From positions 1 through 28,011 of the forward strand of contig CAYJVM010000012.1 of the NCBI GenBank assembly GCA_964373665.1: DNA of 28,011 bases. Direction: 5' to 3'. This document shows, piece by piece, positions 15,158 to 22,786 of the stretch. The notes beneath the pieces were generated by a model. The model made no database searches, was not told where the DNA came from, and saw only the letters and a program-made list of their open reading frames with translations. Made by a program: the position numbers and the translations under genes. The stretch's first letter is position 1. Each line of letters starts with the position of its first letter. This DNA comes from JACOWB01 sp964373665. GTDB taxonomy: Archaea > Aenigmatarchaeota > Aenigmatarchaeia > CG10238-14 > SCSR01.

Positions 15158-15307
15158 ATGTTTGGATTTGGAAAATCTAAATGCAATTGGTGTGGAAATA
15201 TCTTGAGTGAAACTGTTTACGAAAACGATGAAAAGAGATTTTGTTCTCATACCTGTAAAGACAACTATAGAAAATCTTCGAAGAAAATGAAAGCTTGCTG
15301 TCATTAG
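15158..15307 (+). CDS. 49-residue TRASH-domain metal-binding mini-protein
   Basis: Reads as a TRASH/YHS treble clef: CNWC (C9, C12), then RFCSHTC (C29, C33), with an extra C-terminal ACCH (C47, C48, H49). AGAGGTGAT immediately upstream is a near-perfect archaeal ribosome binding site. TRASH domains bind soft metals, and CopM of Sulfolobus is a small TRASH protein encoded with copA and copT. Here it follows the zinc-finger/His-rich gene at 14 bases. A metallochaperone role is inference. Confidence 0.75.
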   Translation: MFGFGKSKCNWCGNILSETVYENDEKRFCSHTCKDNYRKSSKKMKACCH

Positions 15308-15322
15308 AAGTAATAAAATTCG

Positions 15323-15403
15323 TGTTTTTGGGCTATTGGTGGTATTTTAGTAGGGATCGGTTTCTTTAGTTACATCAAAAACAAGTTAGAAAGCTTTAAA
15401 TAG
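15323..15403 (+). pseudogene. remnant of a small TM protein
   Basis: The open stretch reads CFWAIGGILVGIGFFSYIKN then KLESFK and stop, a glycine-rich helix plus amphipathic tail, but no ATG, GTG or TTG starts it after the TAA at 15314. Either a decayed gene or a product initiated at an unusual codon. Confidence 0.3.
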
Positions 15404-15406
15404 ATG

Positions 15407-15424
15407 TATGACATATATAGCATA
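15407..15424. promoter_or_regulatory. imperfect palindrome over the ArsR start, probable autoregulatory operator
   Basis: TATGACATATATAGCATA: outer TATG/CATA and central ATATAT match their complements, with two mismatched pairs. It ends on the first base of the ATG at 15424 and lies inside the leaderless promoter zone (TTTAAATAG at 15395-15403). Confidence 0.45.
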
Positions 15425-15720
15425 TGATAAAAACGCCATATAAATTGTTCTTTAGTACATTAGGCAATGATATGCGATTAAAGATTCTTCATGCTTTAAT
15501 TAAAAAATCCAAAAATGTAACCGAGTTGACAAATGAGTTGGGTTTTGATCAAACAACGATTTCTAAAAACCTTAAGCGCTTAGAAATGTGTGATTTTGTC
15601 CATAATAGTAGAAAAGGCAAATATAGCATTTACTCGCTAAATAAAGAAACTATTCTTCCTCTGTTAAAACTCATCGACAAACACACTAGCAAATATTGCA
15701 AGCATTTGTGTGGTAAATAA
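15424..15720 (+). CDS. ArsR-family winged-helix regulator
   Basis: 98 residues. FFSTLGNDMRLKILHALI, VTELTNELGFDQTTISKNLKR (recognition helix) and YSIYSLN (wing) define the ArsR fold. C56 sits in the LEMCDF region just after the recognition helix, and a C-terminal KYCKHLC (C92, H94, C96) with H87 could form a metal or thiol sensor site. Stop and start of the following CcdA-like gene share one base (TAATG), so the two are translationally coupled and the regulator most likely controls the CcdA supply. Confidence 0.87.
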   Translation: MIKTPYKLFFSTLGNDMRLKILHALIKKSKNVTELTNELGFDQTTISKNLKRLEMCDFVHNSRKGKYSIYSLNKETILPLLKLIDKHTSKYCKHLCGK

Positions 15721-16586
15721 TGAAACAAATAAATAAATTTAGATTTTTATTAACCGTCTTGATTTTAGTAGCAATATTAGGTTATATAATATTCAGCTAT
15801 TTTGTTGTAAAAGTCGTGCCTGGCATATCTTTAAGTTTATTCATTGTAGCAATAGTTGCTGGTATTGCCGCATTCTTTAATCCTTGCTCGTTTGTAGTAT
15901 TGCCTGCATATATTACAGGGGTGCTTTTGAAGAAGGAAAAGAAATCGAAAAGAGAAAGAATTGTTTATTACGGAGCTCTTGCTGCAATAGGTCTTCTGAC
16001 ATTTAACCTGATTCTAGGAATAGTTATGGGATTACTTGGGGAAGGTTTTGTCAAGTCATTTGCTTTAAGTCATCCTTTAGTGAGAGCTTTTAGAGGTGGT
16101 GTCGGTCTAATACTTTTAATTCTTGGTCTAATGTATCTTGTTGGCAAAGGGTTTCACTATCCTTTATTTGAGAATATAGGAAGGATATTTGGAAGATTGA
16201 AAACAGAATCTGCCAGCGCTTCTATGTTCGTTTATGGTTTTGGATATAACATGATTGGAGTGGCTTGTACTGGCCCGATTTTAGCCTTCGTACTTATTTC
16301 TGCATTTGCTTCTGGTAGCTTTACAGTAGCTTTATTCATACTTTTAGTATATTCATTTACAATGGCTCTGCTGATGATTTTTGTATCTTTACTTTCAGCA
16401 TACGCAAAAGAAGAATTAATAAATAAATTAAGAGCATCTTTGACTAGTATAAGAAAGGTCAGCGGAATTATTCTGATTATTGTAGCTATACTTTTGACAC
16501 TTTCTTCTCTATATCCCCAGGAGGTATCAAAATTGCTTTCGGACTATTTGCCTAAAATCCTAGTACAGGGTTTAAATCTTAACTAA
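15720..16586 (+). CDS. CcdA/DsbD-type transmembrane thiol-electron transporter (copy 1)
   Basis: 288 residues with the six-helix CcdA core plus an extra N-terminal helix. The two redox cysteines are present in the expected settings: FFNPCSFVVLPAY (C56) and GVACTGPILAF (C183). CcdA/DsbD passes electrons from cytosolic thioredoxin to extracytoplasmic thiol proteins. Likely recipients are the triple thioredoxin-fold protein at 7929 and the Cys-rich membrane proteins; the donor chain could include the reductase at 19593. A single-base overlap with arsR implies joint control. Confidence 0.9.
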   Translation: MKQINKFRFLLTVLILVAILGYIIFSYFVVKVVPGISLSLFIVAIVAGIAAFFNPCSFVVLPAYITGVLLKKEKKSKRERIVYYGALAAIGLLTFNLILGIVMGLLGEGFVKSFALSHPLVRAFRGGVGLILLILGLMYLVGKGFHYPLFENIGRIFGRLKTESASASMFVYGFGYNMIGVACTGPILAFVLISAFASGSFTVALFILLVYSFTMALLMIFVSLLSAYAKEELINKLRASLTSIRKVSGIILIIVAILLTLSSLYPQEVSKLLSDYLPKILVQGLNLN

Positions 16587-16599
16587 TAATAGAATTGTT

Positions 16600-16660
16600 A
16601 TGGAAAAGTCTCTTGTGATGTTTGCGGTAGAAAGTTAAAAACTAATAAAGCATGGTTTTA
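16600..16660 (+). pseudogene. dead copy of the zinc-finger start of the His-rich family
   Basis: With one A restored after ATGGAAAA, the sequence reads MEKVSCDVCGRKLKTNKAWF and then stops; paralogue 1 begins MEKVSCDVCGKRFKTEDALS. The nucleotide match starts at the ATG. Without the missing base the frame gives only a 12-codon peptide. The rest of the gene is absent, and the PadR gene's 3' end overlaps the last bases. It is evidence of a further family copy lost at this spot. Confidence 0.65.
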
Positions 16661-17083
16661 AGAAGATAATGATTTAAATGCTTGGGCACATGCGATACAG
16701 CAAAATGTCGTTTTCCTTCCTTTTATAATTTTATGATAAGCACCCCTATATACTTCACATCCACAATGCGCACATATAGAAAGTTTTGCTTTTACAGCAG
16801 CATCTATTAATGAATTGAACTTATCTGTTATTCCCCGTACAAATGTTTTACCAGAGGCTGTCAGAAAATATATTTTCTTATCTCTTGATCCAACTTTTTT
16901 AGTTACAACTAAATCATATTTCTCAAGGTTTTTCAGGAAGGGATATATTTCTCCTGGGCTAATTTTTTTACCTGTTCTTTTTCCCAAATCTTTTATTATC
17001 TGATATCCGTGCTTCCCTCCTTGATGTAAGAGTAACAACAGTACTGATAGCTTTATTAGGCTTGAAATTTTAGGTCCTTTCAT
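16658..17083 (-). CDS. PadR-like winged-helix regulator fused to a TRASH metal-sensor domain
   Basis: 141 residues. Residues 1-90 are a PadR-type winged helix (SVLLLLLHQGGKHGYQIIKD, ISPGEIYPFLKNLEKYDLV). A linker helix leads to a TRASH-like domain with CAHCGC (C104, C107, C109) and TTFCCIAC (C128, C129, C132). This mirrors CopT of Sulfolobus, a TRASH-containing copper-responsive regulator encoded beside copA, although the DNA-binding part here is PadR-like. It diverges from the operon ending in the copper ATPase, with a palindrome between them. Confidence 0.83.
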   Translation of the reverse strand: MKGPKISSLIKLSVLLLLLHQGGKHGYQIIKDLGKRTGKKISPGEIYPFLKNLEKYDLVVTKKVGSRDKKIYFLTASGKTFVRGITDKFNSLIDAAVKAKLSICAHCGCEVYRGAYHKIIKGRKTTFCCIACAQAFKSLSS

Positions 17084-17103
17084 AGTTGGTTATATACACA
17101 AAA

Positions 17104-17130
17104 GGTTAAATATATCAAATTTCGATATAT
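17104..17130. promoter_or_regulatory. bidirectional TATA box with palindromic operator for PadR-TRASH and the CopA operon
   Basis: ATATATC (17110-17116), seven-base spacer AAATTTC, GATATAT (17124-17130): perfect arms. The left arm overlaps GGTTAAATATAT, a BRE/TATA-like string about 30 bases before the ATG at 17141. The same bases read TATATTTAACC on the other strand, about 26 bases before the ATG at 17083. Binding here would block both promoters. Confidence 0.6.
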
Positions 17131-17140
17131 CATTGTTAGT

Positions 17141-17353
17141 ATGGTAAGAAGACGTAATGAAAGTAAAGACAAGGGTTTGAGGTTGATTGTAGGGGTGATT
17201 CTTCTATTGATCGGTCTGTCTGGATTTGGTGTAATGCCTATGATGGGATGGGAAATGCTGGGCTACGGATTTGGCCTTTATGGTTCTTTAATATCAGTCG
17301 CCCTCGTAGTTTTAGGAGCATACTTAATTTACGATGGTTTAAAGGAAGATTAA
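17141..17353 (+). CDS. small two-TM Met-containing membrane protein
   Basis: 70 residues: basic N-terminus, TM helix 1 (about 13-29), a loop GFGVMPMMGWEMLGYGFGLY with four methionines, TM helix 2 (about 49-65). The Met cluster between the helices might touch Cu(I), which is inference. First gene of the leaderless operon facing PadR-TRASH; its stop is followed one base later by the YHS gene. Confidence 0.65.
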   Translation: MVRRRNESKDKGLRLIVGVILLLIGLSGFGVMPMMGWEMLGYGFGLYGSLISVALVVLGAYLIYDGLKED

Positions 17354-17354
17354 G

Positions 17355-17495
17355 ATGGCGAAAGATTTAGTGTGTGGAATGCAAGCTAATGAAGCAACAT
17401 CGCTTAAAACAACTTATAAAGGAAACACTTATTACTTCTGCAACAACCACTGCCTTAACCAGTTCAACGCAAATCCCAATAGATTTGTTAAATAA
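17355..17495 (+). CDS. 46-residue YHS-domain metal-binding protein
   Basis: Reads DLVCGMQANEATSLKTTYKG, then NTYYFCNNHCLNQFNANPNR, the standard YHS pattern (DxVCGM...YYFCxxxCxxxF) with C7, C29 and C33. It resembles the YHS segment at the start of the copper ATPase 16 bases downstream, and is likely its metallochaperone or a metal buffer (compare CopM next to CopA in Sulfolobus). Start ATG 17355 follows the previous stop by one base. Confidence 0.8.
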   Translation: MAKDLVCGMQANEATSLKTTYKGNTYYFCNNHCLNQFNANPNRFVK

Positions 17496-17510
17496 CTTCG
17501 ATCTACTATT

Positions 17511-19577
17511 ATGTCAATAGATCCTGTTTGCGGCATGCATGTAGATGAGAAGAATGCTGTCTACAAGAAAGAGGTTGACGGTAAGATTGTTTACTTTTGC
17601 AGTGAAGTTTGCCTGAAGACCTACGAGGCGCCTGAGGTAGAACTCAAAAAATTGAGGTTTTTAAGCATATTTAGCGTTTTGATAGCTGTACCAGTCGTAG
17701 TCCTTTCATTCTTTTACAAACTGCCGAACAATAATTTGATATTGCTCTTACTGGCGACTCCTGTCCAGTTCTATGCAGGGTGGAGGTTCTACAAAGGAAC
17801 ATGGGACGGCCTAAGAGCCAAAAGCGCAAACATGGATACATTGATAGCGATAGGGACTTCCGCTGCATGGCTTTACAGCGCTCTTGTCACATTCTTTCCG
17901 GCAACTTTCGCTGGTGAGACTTACTTCGATGCCTCCGTAATTATTATAGCTCTCGTACTATTGGGAAAGTTCTTGGAACAGACTGCTAAAGCGAAAGTTT
18001 CCGAGTCCATTAAAGCGTTGATGGGTCTGCAGCCTAAAACTGCGATTGTTGTTAAAAATGAAAAGGAGGTCGAAGTTCCGATTGAGGAAATTCAAGTCGA
18101 TGACATCATAGTTGTTAGACCTGGAGGAAAGTTTCCTGTAGATGGAATCATAATCGAAGGCGGGTCTTCTGTTGATGAAAGCATGATAACTGGAGAATCG
18201 ATACCGATAACCAAGAGAGCTGGAGATGAAGTCATAGGTTCTACAATCAACAAGACTGGATTGATAAAGTTCAAGGCCACAAAGGTGGGTAGTGACACGG
18301 TTCTGCAGCAGATAATAAAAGTTGTGCAAGAAGCCCAAACTGGAAAAGCGCCTATTCAGAGAATGGTCGACAATGTTTCTGCTGTCTTCACGCCTACCGT
18401 CATTGTCGTCGCTGTCTTGTCAGCAATCATATGGTATTTTCTGGGGCAGAATTTTATTTTCGCGTTGACGATTTTCATCACAGTTCTTATTATCGCATGT
18501 CCATGCGCACTGGGAATAGCTACACCGACTGCTATTTTAATGGGAACTGGCATTGGAGCTAGGAATGGCATTCTTATCAAGGGTGGTGAAGCTCTGGAGA
18601 CAGCGCACAAAATCGACACCATAGTCCTTGACAAAACAGGGACACTGACAAGAGGTGAACCTTCTGTTACTGACATCGTTCGCTTGTCTGACGTCAAAGA
18701 GAAAGAGATACTACGGTTGGCGGCTGCAGCAGAAGCTGGTTCTGAGCACCCTATTGGAGATGCTATAGTGCAAAAGGCCAAAGAATTGAAGTTGAGGGTT
18801 CCTGCCGCTGAAAAGCACCAGACTGTATCAGGTAGGGGAATTAAAGCGACTTACCTCAAAAAACAGATCTTTGTTGGTACAAGAAGCTTCATGAAGGACA
18901 ATGGGATTGATGCTGGCAAGCTGGAACAGAGTATGCAAAAGTTGGAAAACGAAGGCAAAACGACTGTAATAGTTGGATATGGTCAAGAGCCTGTTGGGTT
19001 GATTGCAGTTGCCGATACATTAAAGGAATTTTCTAAAGAAGCTGTCGAACGATTGAAAAAGATGGGTATAGATGTGTGGATGATTACAGGCGATAATGAA
19101 AGAACTGCAAATGGTATTGCAGAGGTGCTTGGTATAGACAACGTGATGGCTCAAATTTTGCCAGATGAGAAAGCCAAGAAGGTCAAGGAACTGCAGGGAC
19201 AAAAAAAGATAGTTGCTGCAGTTGGCGACGGGATAAATGATGCTCCAATGCTTGCACAAGCTGATTTAGGTATTGCCATCGGATCAGGGACAGATGTCGC
19301 ACTTGAGACTTGCAAAATAGTCTTGATTAAGAGTGACATTCGAGATGTGATTACTTCGATTGATTTGAGCAGGTATACAGTTAGGAAAATCAAACAAAAT
19401 CTATTTTGGGCATTTGCTTACAACACTATCGGGATACCGATAGCTGCAGGTGTGCTGTATCCATTCTACGGACTGTTATTGTCTCCAATAATAGCCGGCG
19501 CCGCCATGGCATTCAGCTCTTTTTCAGTTGTAGGGAATTCTTTGCTAATGAGAAACTACAAGCCGAAAATACGGTGA
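17511..19577 (+). CDS. copA: CopA-type copper-translocating P1B ATPase with N-terminal YHS domain
   Basis: 688 residues. An N-terminal YHS domain (DPVCGM with C7; YFCSEVC with C30, C34) replaces the usual HMA domain. The P1B core follows: eight predicted helices, TGESIPI actuator loop, CPC metal site in the membrane (C330-P331-C332, ACPCALGIATPTA), phosphorylation motif DKTGT (D374), SEHPIGDA (HP motif) and GDGINDAPML. CPC with the late-helix YN and MxxSS-type motifs (FAYNTIGIP; AMAFSSFSVVGNS) indicates the Cu(I)/Ag(I) group. It should export copper from the cytosol under PadR-TRASH control. Last gene of its operon; convergent with the thioredoxin reductase gene. Confidence 0.95.
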   Translation: MSIDPVCGMHVDEKNAVYKKEVDGKIVYFCSEVCLKTYEAPEVELKKLRFLSIFSVLIAVPVVVLSFFYKLPNNNLILLLLATPVQFYAGWRFYKGTWDGLRAKSANMDTLIAIGTSAAWLYSALVTFFPATFAGETYFDASVIIIALVLLGKFLEQTAKAKVSESIKALMGLQPKTAIVVKNEKEVEVPIEEIQVDDIIVVRPGGKFPVDGIIIEGGSSVDESMITGESIPITKRAGDEVIGSTINKTGLIKFKATKVGSDTVLQQIIKVVQEAQTGKAPIQRMVDNVSAVFTPTVIVVAVLSAIIWYFLGQNFIFALTIFITVLIIACPCALGIATPTAILMGTGIGARNGILIKGGEALETAHKIDTIVLDKTGTLTRGEPSVTDIVRLSDVKEKEILRLAAAAEAGSEHPIGDAIVQKAKELKLRVPAAEKHQTVSGRGIKATYLKKQIFVGTRSFMKDNGIDAGKLEQSMQKLENEGKTTVIVGYGQEPVGLIAVADTLKEFSKEAVERLKKMGIDVWMITGDNERTANGIAEVLGIDNVMAQILPDEKAKKVKELQGQKKIVAAVGDGINDAPMLAQADLGIAIGSGTDVALETCKIVLIKSDIRDVITSIDLSRYTVRKIKQNLFWAFAYNTIGIPIAAGVLYPFYGLLLSPIIAGAAMAFSSFSVVGNSLLMRNYKPKIR

Positions 19578-19592
19578 TAATGAAGTTCTGAA

Positions 19593-20513
19593 CTAGTGTT
19601 TCTCAACCTTCTCCAAATAGTTTATTAAGGATAATGCGGTTTTTGCGCCCTCCCCTATTGCTACAATAACCTGCTTTTCATGCAAGTCCGTAACATCGCC
19701 TGCGGCAAAAATCCCCGCCGCATCAGACATATTGTTCTTATCGATTATTATCTCTCTCCGGCCGTTTAATTCAACAATGTCTTTGACGAAATCAGTATTA
19801 GGATCGTATCCAATCTCCACAAAGATGCCATCTAATTTTATGTCTTTTATTTTACCTCCCATAGTTGTGCGCAATCCTGCAACAGCTTTGTTGCCTAGCA
19901 CCTCCGTGGGTTCTGTTCCTCTAAGGATTTCGACTTTTTTGTTTGACTTGATTATACGTGCGACTTCTTTCAGCACACCCCCTTCTTTTATGTCTTCCTC
20001 CTTTTCTATAAGATAGATCTTCTTTGCAATTGACAACATGTAAAGTGTAGAAAATAGACCAGAACGGCCGCCACCGATTATAGCTATTGTTTTATCCTTG
20101 AATAATGGGCCATCACACGCCGCACAATAGCTCAGACCCTTGTTCTCAAATCTTTCCGCGCCTTTAATCCCTAGCTTCTTGAACCTTCTACCGCTGGCCA
20201 CTATGACAGCCTTCGTTTTATACTCACGTTTGCTTGTAACAACCAGAAAACCGTCTTTGGTGTTTTTAATGTTTCTCGCTTCCTCGTTTTCTTTTATCGG
20301 TACTTTGAAATTCTCCATATGCTCGGTGAATTTTTTAACTAATTCGTAGCCGGTGATATAGTAAATGCCTAGATAAGTCTCAAGCGTGGGGATAAAGTTG
20401 GCAAGCCCGCCGATGTCTTTGGTTATCACTATGAAGTTTAACTTCTGCCGAGCGGCGTACAAGGCTGCTGAAATTCCAGCTGGACCGGCACCGACAATGA
20501 TAAGATCGTACAT
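19593..20513 (-). CDS. trxB: thioredoxin reductase (FAD-dependent)
   Basis: 306 residues, the normal low-Mr thioredoxin reductase length. FAD-binding GAGPAGISAALYAAR (8-22), redox motif CAACDG (C130-C133), pyridine nucleotide GGGRSG and a C-terminal FAAGDVTD FAD motif. The motif after the second Rossmann fold lacks the classical HRRxxxRA, so the electron donor may not be NADPH. It supplies reduced thioredoxin-like proteins, and through them the CcdA transporters in this window. TTTAAATAC on the minus strand (about 20573-20581) is a TATA candidate. Family secure. Confidence 0.92.
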   Translation of the reverse strand: MYDLIIVGAGPAGISAALYAARQKLNFIVITKDIGGLANFIPTLETYLGIYYITGYELVKKFTEHMENFKVPIKENEEARNIKNTKDGFLVVTSKREYKTKAVIVASGRRFKKLGIKGAERFENKGLSYCAACDGPLFKDKTIAIIGGGRSGLFSTLYMLSIAKKIYLIEKEEDIKEGGVLKEVARIIKSNKKVEILRGTEPTEVLGNKAVAGLRTTMGGKIKDIKLDGIFVEIGYDPNTDFVKDIVELNGRREIIIDKNNMSDAAGIFAAGDVTDLHEKQVIVAIGEGAKTALSLINYLEKVEKH

Positions 20514-20601
20514 TCAACTCACTTTTTAGGTTGGTTGGTAATATACATTGTAATTGAATTTAGTTCCAGGCTGTATTTAAAGGATGTCAAGAAGCCTTCA
20601 G

Positions 20602-21020
20602 TTATTTGACTACAAGAATCGGCACTAGTGATTTTTCTACTACTTCTGTGGTAACACTTCCAAGAAGTATCTTTTGCAACCCCGTTAAGCCATGTGAACC
20701 CATCACAATAAGGTCGGGCTTTCTGCCTCAACCCCCTCCATAATTGTCTGCTTTACGCTTCTGGAAACAAGCATCTTTGTTTGATAACTAACTCCACTGC
20801 TTTTTGCCATTTCTTCAAAATCTTTAAAACACGTCTCCGCTCGTCTTGCTTTCAACTTTTCAATATTTTTAGTTTCAAGGAGTTGAGTTGTCCCGACTTC
20901 AATAACATGGATTGCTATGATTATAGAATTTGTAGCTTTTGCAATTTCAATTGCCAAATCCGTGGGGCTCTGCGAGAATGCAGAACCGTCAGTTGGCAGA
21001 AGTATTTTATTTATTACCAT
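20602..21020 (-). pseudogene. universal stress protein (UspA family), frameshifted
   Basis: The N-terminal part reads KILLPTDGSAFSQSPTDLAI and runs to MEGVEAESPTLL, then stops. The next frame continues KPDLIVMGSHGLTGLQKILL, GSVTTEVVEKSLVPILVVK and a stop at 20602. One A is missing from the AAA run at 20720-20722 (minus strand); restoring it gives about 140 residues, the usual Usp length, with the ATP-binding G-x2-G-x9-G-(S/T) region intact (GSHGLTGLQKILLGSVT). A homopolymer of this kind invites sequencing error as well as mutation. It follows thioredoxin reductase divergently from the two-TM gene at 21098. Confidence 0.8.
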
Positions 21021-21097
21021 AACTTAATTGTCTCATATAAACAAATATTCTTTTTTCCGCTTGAAAGGTTATAAGTCGGAGATGCCAAACCAATATT

Positions 21098-21379
21098 ATG
21101 GAAAGATTAGCTGGCAAGGACAGGCTAGTGATTAAAACCGTGGTTGTGTGGATAGCCTTGATATACTTGGTGTGTGCGGCGGCGTATATAGTGTTGCCGA
21201 ATGATACGTTCGACTTTTTGTGGAGGCCAATATTACACTCATTTGACATCAGGCCTGTCGGTATCTACATGGTAGTAGGATTTGCTGAAACCGTTGCATA
21301 TGCCGCATTGGCGACTTGGCTGTTTATTAAGGTTCGTGAATACGTGGCGAAAAAGAAAGGATTGTCAAAGTATTTCTGA
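21098..21379 (+). CDS. two-TM hypothetical membrane protein
   Basis: 93 residues; helices at about 12-34 (VVVWIALIYLVCAAAYIVL) and 54-77 (VGIYMVVGFAETVAYAALAT), a basic C-terminal tail. GGTTATAAGTC about 25 bases upstream of the ATG suggests a leaderless promoter. It converges on the second CcdA gene with two bases between stops. Family not recognised. Confidence 0.6.
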   Translation: MERLAGKDRLVIKTVVVWIALIYLVCAAAYIVLPNDTFDFLWRPILHSFDIRPVGIYMVVGFAETVAYAALATWLFIKVREYVAKKKGLSKYF

Positions 21380-21381
21380 TG

Positions 21382-22092
21382 TTATCCAAAGTTTATAGTC
21401 CCGTTAGCTATCAGTATCAGCAGCCAGCTAAGCAGTATCAGTGTCACACCTGTCAGCAGTCTCATGTACGGGCGGAAATTCTGCTTCCATGCCTTGACCC
21501 TTTTGATTCCAGTCCCCAAAATAACCACAAGGAGAATTACCACTAGGGGCATGACAAAGATGAGATTGTAAAGGACGAGCAAGGCGAAGGCTTGAATGTT
21601 GAAATTCTGCGACAGCAAAAGCGTTATCGCAAGATAGGGCCCGCCGGTGCACGGCAGCTCCACTGCTGCCACAAAGAAACCAAGGAGTACAAAGCTTGAC
21701 ACTGAGATATTCTTCGCGTATCTTTCAATCCTCTTCGCGTTCGCTCCTGAGATGCTGAGTGAAAACCACCTGCCGTACCAGAAAAAGTCCTTTATCTCAA
21801 TCAGGCCCGCCAATGTAAGCAGTGATGCCACTGTGATTGAAATGTAGACGGCAACCATGAGCGGTATCTGCTGCAGGAAAAATATCAGGCCGAGACCCGC
21901 AAGAAGATAGGCTACGAAAACCGCGCCTATGTACGCAAGGCCCAGTATAAGCATCCTTTTCTTGTCATACCTCATCACGAGAAGAGTGGACATCAGAAGA
22001 ATCATTACTCCTATCGCGCAGGGATTTATGGAATCTATAAGACCGGTCGTTACCACAACTCCCAATGCAGGTAAGCTCGCTTCCACCGCCAT
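21382..22092 (-). CDS. CcdA/DsbD-type transmembrane thiol-electron transporter (copy 2)
   Basis: 236 residues, six helices. Redox cysteines lie in LIDSINPCAIGVM (C25) and VELPCTGGPYLA (C148), the two settings typical of the CcdA family. Shorter and more GC-rich in codon use than copy 1, so the two are probably not recent duplicates. It follows the His-rich gene by four bases in an operon TRASH mini-protein, His-rich protein, CcdA. That makes the His-rich protein the most likely partner or recipient of its reducing power. Confidence 0.9.
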   Translation of the reverse strand: MAVEASLPALGVVVTTGLIDSINPCAIGVMILLMSTLLVMRYDKKRMLILGLAYIGAVFVAYLLAGLGLIFFLQQIPLMVAVYISITVASLLTLAGLIEIKDFFWYGRWFSLSISGANAKRIERYAKNISVSSFVLLGFFVAAVELPCTGGPYLAITLLLSQNFNIQAFALLVLYNLIFVMPLVVILLVVILGTGIKRVKAWKQNFRPYMRLLTGVTLILLSWLLILIANGTINFG

Positions 22093-22096
22093 AACA

Positions 22097-22786
22097 TCAC
22101 TCGAAAACTATCTTTATGTAATCACCCGGAGGGACGTTTGAATATGGGGCTATAACGTAATCCCTGTAATCTCCTTGGTAAAGGTCGCCGTTTACGTACA
22201 TCTTCACAGTGCCCTGGCCGCCGCTTGGACACATGTCGCCATTCATCATTCCCATTAACATGTCGTTGCCGAACGGAACGTCGATTGTGTCGAAGAACTT
22301 GCCCAATGTAGCATCCTCCCTTTCTTTAATAACGCCTTCCACATGCATCCTGTAATCGCCATGGTGGTGCAGATCTCCAGTCCCCACCCTGCTCCAAAGG
22401 CCTGTAGGCTCTGGCAATGTCTGCTTTTCCCCGCATGTCCATATCTCAAAATCGGCATGCCAATGCACAAGACCCTTGCTCCACGAAGTCGTAGACAATG
22501 CTATTGTCTGCCCTACGAGGAAGGCTGTTGTGAGGATGCTGACGATGACTATGATGGCGAATATGATGGTTTTCTTGCTCTCGTCCAATCTATTGCCGTA
22601 TGCCACCGCCGCAACGATACTGCCCGCAATAACCAGCGGGGACAGCAAAAGGATTTCAGGCACATTCAGGTAATGTGCAAGACTCTGGTAGAAGTTAAGA
22701 TGCGGCTCCTCCTCGTGGGCAACAGCACCCGGCACAATTAGCAAAATGACTGCTAGTATAACGGCGCGGTTCATAAAATTCAACAT
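22097..22786 (-). CDS. exported His-rich membrane protein (paralogue 4)
   Basis: 229 residues from ATG 22786, whose ATGTTGA overlaps the TRASH stop; ATG 22774 (MNRAVILAV) and ATG 22795 are alternatives. A signal-peptide-like start (to about residue 23, AVAHEEEPH) is followed by helices at about 44-63 and 73-96. The exported domain has HWH (108-110), C118, HHH (140-142), H148, C186, YVNG (197-200) and YIKIVFE at the end. It lacks the C2H2 finger, has two more helices than the others, and carries a Met-rich stretch (MLMGMMNGDMC). Divergent member of the family in paralogues 1-3, encoded directly with CcdA. Confidence 0.75.
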   Translation of the reverse strand: MLNFMNRAVILAVILLIVPGAVAHEEEPHLNFYQSLAHYLNVPEILLLSPLVIAGSIVAAVAYGNRLDESKKTIIFAIIVIVSILTTAFLVGQTIALSTTSWSKGLVHWHADFEIWTCGEKQTLPEPTGLWSRVGTGDLHHHGDYRMHVEGVIKEREDATLGKFFDTIDVPFGNDMLMGMMNGDMCPSGGQGTVKMYVNGDLYQGDYRDYVIAPYSNVPPGDYIKIVFE

